Assembly (NCBI GenBank): GCA_030549205.1
Contig: JAUKTV010000007.1
Span: forward strand, 1-64,000
From: Apiosordaria backusii
Taxonomy: Eukaryota > Ascomycota > Sordariomycetes > Sordariales > Lasiosphaeriaceae
DNA: 64,000 nt
Reading direction: 5' to 3'
In this document: piece by piece, positions 1 through 9,271 of the stretch
Layout of the letters: every line of letters begins with the position of its first letter
Numbering within the stretch: the stretch's first letter is position 1
Made by a program: the position numbers and the translations under genes
The notes under the pieces: model-generated
Database searches by the model: none
Told to the model about the DNA's origin: nothing
Seen by the model: the letters and a program-made list of their open reading frames with translations, nothing else

Positions 1-2980
1 AAAGTTGCTAAGAAACCTATACCTATAGTAGTTAAGCGGGAATTAAGCGATTCTAAAGTCTAAATTCTAAGCAGTTTAAATAGTAACTCTGAAAGCCTAA
101 AGGACTAAATAATAGGTAAGTCTTTTAACGACGACTATAACTATTTAAAAAGGAGGTTTTTTTACCTATTTAATAAGGAATAAAGCTTTTATAATGTACT
201 TTTTTATAAGGTTAATAACATTGTAAAGCAATTAGATCTTAATATTTTAAGAATCTACTTTTGTAATTTTATCGGCTAAAGTAAGGTAAAGTATATTACT
301 TACTACGACTTTATTTATTTAAAAGGTAAAAAAACGGCTTTTAAAAGTACTGGTAAGTAGGTAGTAAGGTCAATTTAAAAAGACTGTCTTTAGAAAGTAA
401 AGGCTATTAAGTAAAATAGAAAAAAAGGTAGGAAAGTAAGTAATATAGCCATTCTATTATAACCTAGCTGCTTATAGGTAATTAACTTCTATATAATTAA
501 GTATAGAATTTTATTATTTAATAGTTAAATTACTATAATTACTTTAATTTTAAACTTATATCCTACTTTATTATTTATCGCTACTTAGGCTATATTAATA
601 ATATAGTTAAAGACGTTTTACTTTTTAATAAGCAGTCTTTTATTAACCTATAGTATATTAAAAATACCTTCTGTTAAAAAAAGCCCGAAGTTATTTTATA
701 TAACTATAATATTTACAATTTAATAAAGGTAAGTAAGAAAATGGATTTTAAACTTTATTAGATATTTCTTAACTACTTATATTAAAAAGATAACGTCGTT
801 ATTAAGGAATATATCGACTTAGTTACTTTTTATTATACTTGTTTTTTTTAAATTTATAAGTAGTATATTGAAATATAGAAAAGGTACTTTAAAGTATAGG
901 TATTTAATTGTATTTATAAGGTTAATTAATATAATATACTACTTCTTTAATATATAAGCATTACCGAAATAAATATAACCTTTAATATAGTATATAGTTT
1001 AATTAGCGATAAGACCGAAGAGATATTCCTTTAATTTTTATAATAGATAGAAAATATCTTTAATACTAAAAAGATTAAATATCTAGCCGTTATTATTACT
1101 AATTTCGATAAAGCTTTTAAAAAAGTATACCGTTAGGCCTTTAATAATAGTATATAATATTAAATTTACCTATAGTATATTATAAAAAACGTCTTATAGA
1201 ATATTAAGAAAAAGTAAGTTAGGTCTTTTAATAGTACTGCTTTAAATAAAAGAAGCTTAATTAGTAGTTACCTTTATAATGCTAAAATTATTAACGGTAT
1301 TAAGGTTAATATTACTATCGGTTAAATCTCTATTCGATATTTACAATAAGTTAATTACTAGTAAATTTATTTAAGTATAGTTAATAGGCCTTTTATAAAG
1401 GATGGTAAAACTGTTAGTAATTTTATTTATAAATAGATTAATAACGTTAATAACTTCCTTTTTACTTAAGTAGCTATAGTTTACTTTAAAATAGAGGATA
1501 ATTTTATAGAGAATTGGCGTATTTTATATAAGGAATTTAATAATCAATAGGGTAAGTTTTCTTAATATTTGACATTTTATATAGTTTTTAATATATATTA
1601 TAGGCCTAATCGACTACTTAACTACCACCTATTTACTTATAAGGTATAAGTTTTACTAATTTACTATTAAAAGGTATTGTAATTTTAGAATTTACTTAAC
1701 CTTTTATACTAAAAAAGCCTATAGCTTTTTTAAATGCTATATTATTAACTGGTATATTAACCTTTAAACCTTTATTTAAGTTATTAAAAAAGCCCTTACT
1801 ATAATAAAAGCTAAGTATTTTAAGAAACTTACTAATTAGGTTTAATAATATAGTAGAAAGTATAAATACTATTTACTTAAGCTGCTATAGTATTTGGTTA
1901 AGTATAAAGAACTTAATTTATTAAAGCAGTAAGTCGATCTATTAGATATTACTATTAAAGATAGTTAAGCAGCTATTTAAGTAATAACCTATAGTAATGA
2001 CTTTCGGTACTAGTATAGGTTACCTTATTAATATAAGCTATATTAACAGTAATAAGGTATAGTACTGTTAAGCTTTTAGGATATAGATCTTTATTAGTAT
2101 TTAAAGCCAAAGAAAGTATATCTTTAAACTATACTAAACCCTTACTTTTTATATAGAAACTAACCTGATTAGATATATACTTAAGACTTCCTTACTTTAA
2201 AGTATATACTTCTATTTACTGTTATTTTTAATAGTTATAATTAAGCTAAGCTTACTATTAAGGTAGTAGCAGTTAACAGCGTTTAGCTAATATTACCTAA
2301 CGATAATTCTATATACTATAAGCCCTTCTATAATATACTTTAGCTTAAGTTTAAGGCTAAGCTAAAGAAGCTTATAGTAGCTTAAAAGCGAGATTAAAAG
2401 ATTATAGAGTTTAGGGCTACTATTTAAAGGCAAAGTAAGTAAATAGTTTAATAGAACTAATAGATAAGTTAAATACTTATACTTTAATAGTCTTAAGTAT
2501 AGGCTTAAGTATTATAATTACTACCAGTATTACCTTTATTTTAAATAATAGCTCCGCTAGTAAAGACCTAATAACCTACTTAATATATTAACCTTAGTTA
2601 AAATACAGTGATAATGATATATTAATTATAGTAGTTAATTTAGTAGCTATACTATATGCCGGTTTAACAGTTTTAATATAAAGGGACTGTTAATAGCTTA
2701 TAAATGTACCTAATTTAAAGTAGGCCGTTAGTACCTACTTTTATAGCTTCTATAGTTTAAAGGCTTTAAAAGGTACCTCTTTTAAATTAGGGTATTTAGT
2801 ATAGGACTTAATATAGAAGCTAATAGTAGTAATTGTAATTACTATAGGGCTAGTACTAGTAAATAAAGTTGATTATAGTATAGGTTAGGGTTTTATATAG
2901 CTATAGAATTTAACAGTAAGATAATTAAAAAAATACTATTTTTAAGTATTTTAGGCTATATCTATAGATTCAGCTTATAA
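1..2980. repeat. AT-rich RIP-degraded block, source element unknown
   Basis: The stretch is dominated by A, T and the dinucleotide TA. CpA and TpG are almost absent: from 481 to 600 neither occurs even once. This is the signature of repeat-induced point mutation, which converts C to T in CpA on both strands. Every frame is full of TAA and TAG, and no open frame survives. I could not recognise reverse transcriptase, integrase or transposase motifs, so the parent element cannot be named. Composition becomes normal from roughly 2980. The block runs off the left edge of the window. Confidence 0.85.
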
Positions 2981-3658
2981 CCGTTAAAAACCATCAAGTC
3001 TATATAGAACGGTTGTCTTGGCTATTTGCAGGATTTTTATAAGTCTTAATTTAATGCTTATTACTGTAAAAAATAGGTATGGCTGATATTGTAGTACGAC
3101 ACTGCAGAGTCTTTTCTTCTTTAGGCTAGTCAAGTGGGCATACTGTAGATCTAAGAATCCTATATAGTAGATATAAAGAACCCGATGATTTGCATGTGCG
3201 AGTCAATTCAAAGATTGTGGTAGTGATATGTGAACATACCTTAGATGCTGAACCCGGCGAACTCCGACAGACATATCAAACCGTCCCACGTGGGATTATC
3301 AACGGCTGATAACATTCCTCCCTCGATCTGGATAAGTTGATAATTTTGATAAGGCCATACCGGTCAACTTCCTCATCAGTACAAATGGCATCTGCTAGCT
3401 CTATGTGACTCTTGTCAGGGGTTGGCAGCCCACCTGAAGCGTTTTGCCAAGATGATTCGCTGCTGAGCGTGATGCTGCTGCAGATCTGCCGGCGCTAGGG
3501 ACTGAGTTGCATGGCTTGCATCAGAGGTCCAAAAGGGGTCGGGGGGAAAGTGGGCCAATCAGTGATGGGGGTATTTGCGCGTGTTAAGTGGTGATGCTTG
3601 AAATGCCCACAAGAAACTTCACCGAAGGGTGGGACTTGTTGTTTTAGAATGCGGGGAG
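2981..3658. other. Spacer of normal composition between two RIP blocks
   Basis: About 680 bases with ordinary CA and TG content lie between the AT-rich block and the Tc1/mariner element. I see no credible coding frame. The only structured part is the GATA cluster described separately. Confidence 0.6.
3284..3352. promoter_or_regulatory. Cluster of five GATA motifs beside a CACGTG palindrome
   Basis: A 12-base perfect palindrome, TCCCACGTGGGA, occupies 3284-3295. It is followed by GATA-factor cores: TTATCA at 3296-3301, TGATAA at 3307-3312, GGATAAG at 3330-3336, TGATAA at 3338-3343 and TGATAA at 3347-3352. The first two form an inverted pair. In ascomycetes HGATAR sites bind nitrogen or iron GATA regulators (AreA/NIT2, SreA), and CACGTG binds bHLH factors. 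No gene is visible next to it, so its role is inference. Confidence 0.35.
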
Positions 3659-4165
3659 TACACCTACTCCAGGGAAATAAAGCTTAGCGCAATACAAGCC
3701 CTATAAAACTGTAATAAATCTGGGATAGCAATGTTGATCGTCAGCAGCTACATATGTAATATCGAAATTTATCGAATTGTAAGTCACTTTACTACCAATT
3801 TCTATGGCAGGGGTACTTACCAGCTTTTAAGGAAATGCAAACCTGCTCGCGTTGCATTACTATGACCATACCCACACCACTACCTACTACTATGGAAATT
3901 AACGCTCTTATCAACCACAATAATATTCACAATATACCTACAGCCAAGCGATTTTACCGGCTACAGCTTCAAAGGTTCTTATAGCCTTAATTTCCTACTA
4001 GCCTTAGGCTAATTCGAAGAAAACTACGGGCAAAAAAGCTCTTGTACGATGAAAAAGTAGGCTTACTAAGTACCTACTTCTACTACCTACTTAGCCGTTA
4101 ACTGACCGACTATAGTATATAATTTAGGTTTTATAAACTAAGGCTAAATAGGACTACTGGGCTAT

Positions 4166-4590
4166 TGTGACGAACCCCTGATCAGAACCTCTGAAAGGGA
4201 TACACAGTTGAAGGTAACTTCTGATAATAATGGTTCGGTGCAGCTAAACAGTGCACAACAAGATGTCTCAATGTAAACACAAGATACCGTGAATACAAGC
4301 TGTGATTGCATACTGCGGAACTATCTACAAGCTATCTAGTTCCTTCGTATATATAGACCATAAATCCCTAAGTACCTCCGTACCTGGATCACTCCGGATC
4401 ACCAGCGACCGGTGGTGATCCTCTGGCGCTCACCACGCTCACCAGGTGATCGTGGTGATCCGGCTCACCTTTGCCAAGCAGTGAGCCTTCCTTGACCCTG
4501 CAGCCCTGCTGCCGTGTCTCCTTCCTCCGATTGGCAGGCATGGCTAGCTGCAGTCCCCACCTGGCCTTGCTATATGGTTGGTCTGTGACA
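4166..4590. mobile_element. Solo LTR inserted in the Tc1/mariner element
   Basis: The 425-bp unit starts TGTGACGAACC and ends TCTGTGACA, with the TG...CA termini of a retrotransposon LTR. It is flanked by the 5-bp direct repeat GCTAT (4161-4165 and 4591-4595), a typical LTR-element target duplication. A TATA-like TATATAGACC occurs near 4350. Unlike its host element it is GC-balanced and rich in CA/TG, so it arrived after most RIP or escaped it. There is no internal region or second LTR, so this is a solo LTR left by recombination. Superfamily (copia or gypsy) cannot be decided from the LTR alone. Confidence 0.85.
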
Positions 4591-4879
4591 GCTATTTACC
4601 GGGCTATAGGTATGTCGTAGAGCCAAGTTCAAAGTACCTATAATTCGCTGTTAACCCTGTAAACCAACCATCGTAGCCGAAAGCCTTTGCAGTTCATACC
4701 TGATAAAAAAGACCGTATTACCTATGCTCTTAATAATAACCCAATCGCTTGTAAGCTAAAATAGAAGGATTTAAGGTAGTATTTAGAAGGATTCAAGCGT
4801 TTTTAAAATTAAGCCTTCACTACAGTAATAAGAAAAGCCAGCTTTAAATATAAGGTCTTACTATAAAGGATTAAGCTTA

Positions 4880-5560
4880 CTACCCAACACTAAGAGGCCT
4901 ACCTAGCCTTTACTTGCAAGCAATTAGCACTTTAGCCTTATCTGGAAGACTGGAAGAGGGTATTATTTAATAATAAAACCTAGGCTACTAATAGCTATAT
5001 ATAGAAAAGGTAGCTTACAATATATGACATTAAAGATATCGGGACCTAGGCTTCTATACAGTAAAAGCCTTATAGTTAGATGTTTTAGGGGTCAATATGT
5101 GGCCCTATAAAAGGACCGTCTTTTATATAGGAAAAGGAATATAGAGGTATTAACAGTAAGAAGTATTAAAAGTATATTATCCCTCTTATCTACTAATTTA
5201 TTATAAAGAAAAGGGATTAAGGTACTTATATAGTCTTTTAGCAAGATAATACCGCGTTTTACTTATCTAGGACTACATAGGCTTATATTACTAGCCTAAG
5301 AATTGAACAGCTGAACTGGCTGACAAAGAGCCCTGATTTAAACCCTATCGAGAATATATAGTTTTAGATAAAAAATTAGATCGAATTACACTATAACGTT
5401 AAAAGGCTTAATTCCAGGGCCTTATGTCTAGCCGTTTAAAGAACGTAGGAAGTAGTGCCTACTGACTACCTTTAAATTCTGGCTTATAGTATGCCCGGTA
5501 GGTTAAAGAAAGTCATTAAAGCGGAAGGCCGGAGCATTGGGTACTAGTATAGGTACTTCG
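4880..5560 (+). pseudogene. Decayed Tc1-type DD34E transposase, catalytic half
   Basis: One frame still reads as a Tc1 transposase despite many TAG/TAA codons. QDN is encoded at 5242-5250 and SPDLNPIEN ends at 5355. The aspartate of QDN (5245-5247) and the glutamate of PIEN (5350-5352) are separated by exactly 34 codons, the DD34E spacing of Tc1 elements. Upstream, near 5090-5115, a GSxxGPxKG-like stretch matches the conserved segment between the first and second catalytic Asp. The first catalytic Asp appears as Asn in an FNNKT-like remnant near 4970. The N-terminal half lies before the LTR insertion and is too decayed to delimit. Confidence 0.8.
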
Positions 5561-5689
5561 TTTTATATGGGAAAATGGCTGTTTTGTAAGTACTGTGACT
5601 TAGAAAGAAATAGATTAAATGTCTGGGTTTTTTTCCTTATATGGTTAGTAAGTCACACGCTAGGCTCAATTACCCCTGGTATAGGTGTA

Positions 5690-6008
5690 TTCAGGGGCTA
5701 GCGGTATCTTACACACACAAGCGCGGTTTATGGTCTTCATCCCACGAGGTTGGGTGAGATTGCCACACTTTATCGAATGGGGTGCAGGAGACACCATGGG
5801 GAAGATCGGCAGTGGTTTGTCAGGGAGGTGTACAACCTTCCAGATGTGGCCGGGTTGCCGTTGTGTGGTGGTAGTGGGACAAGATCCCGTGAGCTTGTGA
5901 ACATGGTGAAATATAAAGATGGGTTCTCTCTCTCTCTCCTGGATATCGTGTTATTTCTGTATCCCACGAGCTGAGCTTGGTGTTTGTACATAGTTTCTCC
6001 CGGTCAAA
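5690..6008. other. Promoter region of the RNase T1-like gene
   Basis: About 320 bases lie between the transposon and the start codon at 6009. A CT-rich tract (ctctctctctcct near 5927-5940), common in fungal 5' leaders, precedes the gene. No convincing coding frame is present. Confidence 0.4.
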
Positions 6009-6530
6009 ATGGTCCAGGTAAGTGATGAGATACCAAAACGCCCTTTGCTCTGAGACTGGACTGACCATAACAGCTCCTCTCCGCTCTTGTTACCCTCCTC
6101 TCGGTGGTCGCCGTGGCTGCAGCGCCGGTCTCCACCGATTCAGAGGTTGCCCCAGTGATCGAAGCAAGAGCCTGTGCCTACACTTGCGGCACGGTATGCT
6201 ACCAGACCTCCCACATTACTGCCGCTCGCAACAAGGGGCACACCCTTCGCCTGGCCGGTCAAACCATCAGTCAGTCTTTTCTTCCCGCCCCGCAACACCC
6301 AAGATATTAACCACCCAACAGACAGTTACCCCCACCGCTACAACAACTATGAGGGCTTTAACTTCCCCACCCCAGCACCGTGGTACGAGTACCCCATCAT
6401 GTCGTCGTACAATGTGTACACTGGTGGATCTCCAGGCCCGGACAGAGTCATCTTCGATAGCAATGGGGCGTTCGACAAGTTGATCACGCACACCGGGGCG
6501 AGTGGCAATGCGTTTGTGGCTTGTACATAG
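6009..6530 (+). CDS. Secreted guanyl-specific ribonuclease (RNase T1/N1 family)
   Basis: I place three exons at 6009-6017, 6074-6269 and 6322-6530, joined by introns of 56 and 52 bases with GTAAGT/CAG and GTCAGT/CAG borders and branch sites. The 137-residue product starts with a hydrophobic signal peptide (residues 1-20) and a short acidic pro-segment, then the mature RNase T1 fold. Catalytic residues match RNase T1: Tyr71, His73 (YPHRYNNYEGF), Glu91 (YEYPI), Arg110 (PDRV) and His125 (THTGASG). Four cysteines (37, 41, 45, 136) fit the family disulfides with one extra. Members cut single-stranded RNA 3' of guanosine and act outside the cell. The second splice creates the conserved NSYPH sequence, which supports the model. 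It sits directly beside the dead transposon and looks intact. Confidence 0.92.
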
Positions 6531-6607
6531 GGTAGAGATAGGATCCCAGGAGCTGAAATTGCGGTTGGCTCGTCGCGTGAAAATTGAATTGGCCGATGTG
6601 AGGGGAA

Positions 6608-7430
6608 TCAGTCGTCCGCTGTGACTCCATAGTCCCCGTTTTCATAGAGCCTCCCTATCGGAACGCCCTGGTTCTCCGCGATAAGGCCAATGAGCTGCTG
6701 CCCGATGTCTTTCATGTCGTTGTATTCCTTGAGAAGATCGATGTGGGCCTGCACTGTAGTTTCGGCGGGATGACTGTGTCGATGTTAGCCTGACACGCCA
6801 GAAACCTGAACTGTAAAAATCATACCTCAATTCTGCCTCCTCGGACTTTAGCTCCCGGCACCGACGAGCGTAGGAAACGAGTTGATCTAGAGATTGGGCG
6901 AATCCACACCACTAACAGGGTTAGCCTCCCTCGTTCAAGCTATCTGGATATCGCTTCATACGAAACTCACAACTGTGGTCATGTATCCGAGGTATTTATC
7001 CTGTATGGGCAGCGTTAGAATCCATTTTTCATGAAGAATGGCAGTGGCATACACTCATCAAAAAGTCTAATTCAGCTTTGTCCTTGGCATTTATCACAAT
7101 GTTTTCCTTCTCTGGCCCTGGTATGGTGACGATAACCGTTAGGTCATCTTTGCCGACTCCAACTTGGGCTTGGGCATGCATGTGCCATGAGCCTGCGTCG
7201 ACATCAATATCGTCTAGAGAAAGAGACATGAGTATCTGTTTGAAGTGTATGAGTGAAACTTTCAGTTTGGAAATGACTCTCTGGTGGTCTTTCCCGCCGT
7301 CGAGTTGCTGTTGGAGCCACTCATCAAATAGGTCGGCATTGGTCAGCTCGGTTTGGACGTAAGGCTTGAAAAGGTCGAGATTTGTATCATGTGGATCATC
7401 CGAGTCTTGCTGCATTATGTAAGTGATCAA
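6608..7430 (-). CDS. swi5: Swi5-domain DNA repair protein with long N-terminal extension
   Basis: Four exons are predicted (high to low coordinate): 7430-7053, 7000-6971, 6911-6826 and 6773-6608. Introns are 52, 59 and 52 bases, each with a GTATG/GTGAG donor and a CTAAC branch site. The product is 219 residues. The last 75 residues form a Swi5 domain: a short coiled coil (LDQLVSYARRCRELKSEEAE), then VQAHIDLLKEYNDMKDIGQQ and a LIGLIAENQGVPIG motif. In yeasts Swi5/Sae3 forms a mediator with Sfr1/Mei5 that loads Rad51 or Dmc1. The acidic first 126 residues are unlike anything I recognise. They join in phase through the 30-base second exon, but the extension could instead be a separate gene with Swi5 starting inside exon 2. 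The ATG at 7415 is an alternative start. Confidence 0.72.
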
Positions 7431-7740
7431 AAGGTTTTTGCAAAAATGAAGGAGTTACGAGTCTTGAAGGTGTTTGGTGAAAGAGGACACAACCAGCATG
7501 GGTGGAAGCGGCAAGTGATTAAAGATCAAAGCACAGTGTCAATACTACAAATTACACAGTAAAGGCACCGCGCTCGACGTGATATCTGTATTGACAGTCG
7601 CTACTCCGTACTGTTACCGTATGCCCTGAACGCCCAACCATGTATTCCATAATCAATGCTGATCGCTGTAGCAAACCCAATACCTGATGCCCTCAAATGC
7701 TGTAGTTTCAAAGCTGAGGCGGAACGTATGCCAATGCTCT
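7431..7740. other. Short intergenic spacer, nothing seen
   Basis: About 310 bases between the Dcp1 stop and the Swi5-like start, both on the minus strand. No RNA gene or repeat was recognised; it should contain the Dcp1 3' end and the next promoter. Confidence 0.4.
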
Positions 7741-8487
7741 TTACTTCTTCCCAAACAGGTCGTTGATATCGATCTGTCTCCCAGGAGCAAGCCCAATAGG
7801 CTGTGGAGCTGGCGTCTCAGCCACCGCAACTGGAGCGCCCTGACCTTCATCGTCTGTCGGCAAATAAGCCGACCCAGCGGTGCGAGCCTCCTGCCAGGCG
7901 CCCATGATGGTGTTAAAATTCGCGGTGCGCGGTCGGGTCTCGTCCTCGTGCATCCAAATGCCAATCGCCTTTTGGGCGCCTTCTTCCGTCTCGTTGCTAT
8001 CGATCGTATAGCCATCCTCCAGCTGAAAGACAATGAGCTCCTCCACGACCTCACAGTTGCTAATCCTTGTGAGATCGACGACGAAGTTGTTCATGCCACG
8101 GCGGTTCAGGATGAAGATAGAATACTGTGGCAGATATTGCCCACTAGAGTCGGCACGGGGTTCTTGCTCGCAGACAAACAATGTTCCTTCGACGCCATGC
8201 TTCTCCCAGCCGGCTGTAGCCTCTCCAATGGTGTAAATCACAGCGTTGGCGGCGATAGCGAGCACTGATTTTATCGTCTGGTCGTACCGGCGGAGGACGG
8301 TCAGGTTTACCTCCATATCGGAGCGTGTTTTGGATGGGGCTTGGGGCGCCATGTTTCGATTTTCCATGTAGTAAGCGGTGTCGGATTCGTAGTCGGAGGC
8401 ATGGATTTGTTGGCGGTGACCGCTGTTGCTTGGATGTTGGCGGTGCCGTGGTTTTCGAGGCGTGGCCTTGCTCATTTTTGAAAGCAT
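7741..8487 (-). CDS. dcp1: mRNA-decapping enzyme subunit 1 (Dcp1)
   Basis: A single exon encodes 248 residues. A basic N-terminal tail is followed by the EVH1-type Dcp1 domain from about residue 58: NLTVLRRYDQTIKSVL, then IGEATAGWEKHGVEGTLFVC, then YSIFILNRRGMNNF, which are family hallmarks. A GIWMHEDETR motif follows, and the C-terminus ends DINDLFGKK. Dcp1 activates the Dcp2 nudix hydrolase to remove the m7G cap and works in cytoplasmic P-bodies. A second ATG at 8475 (MSKATPRK) may be the true start. The gene is divergent from the inositol phosphatase gene, with 784 bases between start codons. Confidence 0.93.
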   Translation of the reverse strand: MLSKMSKATPRKPRHRQHPSNSGHRQQIHASDYESDTAYYMENRNMAPQAPSKTRSDMEVNLTVLRRYDQTIKSVLAIAANAVIYTIGEATAGWEKHGVEGTLFVCEQEPRADSSGQYLPQYSIFILNRRGMNNFVVDLTRISNCEVVEELIVFQLEDGYTIDSNETEEGAQKAIGIWMHEDETRPRTANFNTIMGAWQEARTAGSAYLPTDDEGQGAPVAVAETPAPQPIGLAPGRQIDINDLFGKK

Positions 8488-9271
8488 GCAAACACAACTC
8501 CTCGTACAGGTTCGAAGGGAGTGAAACAGATGCAGGTGCCACCGCGGGGCTCGGGAAGATACAGGATCGGACGATGGAAGGTCAAGATTGGACGCAAGAT
8601 AGTCGCATACACTGGAGGGTCAGAGACACAGCAAATAAATAACAGAAGGTCGCTGGTATATGGTACAGTGTGGCAGTCGCACCCGATAGTAAACTCAGCA
8701 GCGTGTTCAGTCGGTCGCAAAAAGGAGCAACGCTTTAGGATGGTGATGCTGGAGCTTGCATCCCCGCTGTGGGGCGCTTGGCGCAGCAGGGCCACTCCAG
8801 GGTTGGGGTTCGTGCCACGCTGCCTGCAGTGGTTGAATGCGTCAACTTCCCTACCATTCGGCGGGTTTGATGGAGACTTGTCCCTGAACTGCCTGGACCT
8901 GGTCTTTGATCCTTGTGTTGACTTCTATTACCTCGAGTACCTTGACGGCCTCTCGCCCACAGACAGCTTTGCGACAGTATTCCTCCGAAAATCACATCAT
9001 GCGCCCATAGACATTGTGTTCCGTTGGTGGCTTGGCTTATTTCGTGCCCCTCCACGTCTCCTGTATATATAATCACCCCGCCTTCGATCCCTGATTGTCA
9101 TTACAGACCCTCGAAACCTAATCTCCATGTCCAAGACAGCAGCCACACGCGCCCACGAGACACAAGCTACGCTTCCGCAATACAAAGGTTGATTGATTCA
9201 CGAGGCCAACTCAGTTCTCTCTGCTCGAAGAACCAAACCATTCTCCGTCAAGATCCCGCCTGGCCTCCTCG
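8488..9271. promoter_or_regulatory. Shared divergent promoter region, dcp1 and 5-phosphatase
   Basis: 784 bases separate two start codons pointing away from each other. A TATA-like TATATATAA lies at 9063-9071, about 200 bases before the 5-phosphatase ATG. Open frames here are short and unconvincing. Confidence 0.4.

Larger units (their letters stand above)
3661..5687 (+). mobile_element. RIP-inactivated Tc1/mariner transposon with complete ends
   Basis: The left end CACCTACTCCAGGG at 3661 and the reverse complement of the right end (CACCTATACCAGGGG, ending at 5687) are imperfect terminal inverted repeats. The similarity continues inward for about 30 bases (AAGCTTAGCGC against GAGCCTAGCGT). 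Both ends abut a TA dinucleotide (3659-3660 and 5688-5689), the target duplication expected of Tc1/mariner elements. Removing the solo LTR and one copy of its target site leaves about 1.6 kb, a normal size for this family. The interior is TA-rich and riddled with stops, consistent with RIP. Confidence 0.85.

Noticed and set aside
5750..5974. Small frames between the transposon and the RNase gene
   Set aside because: Overlapping frames on both strands, no motif; the region is better read as the promoter and leader.
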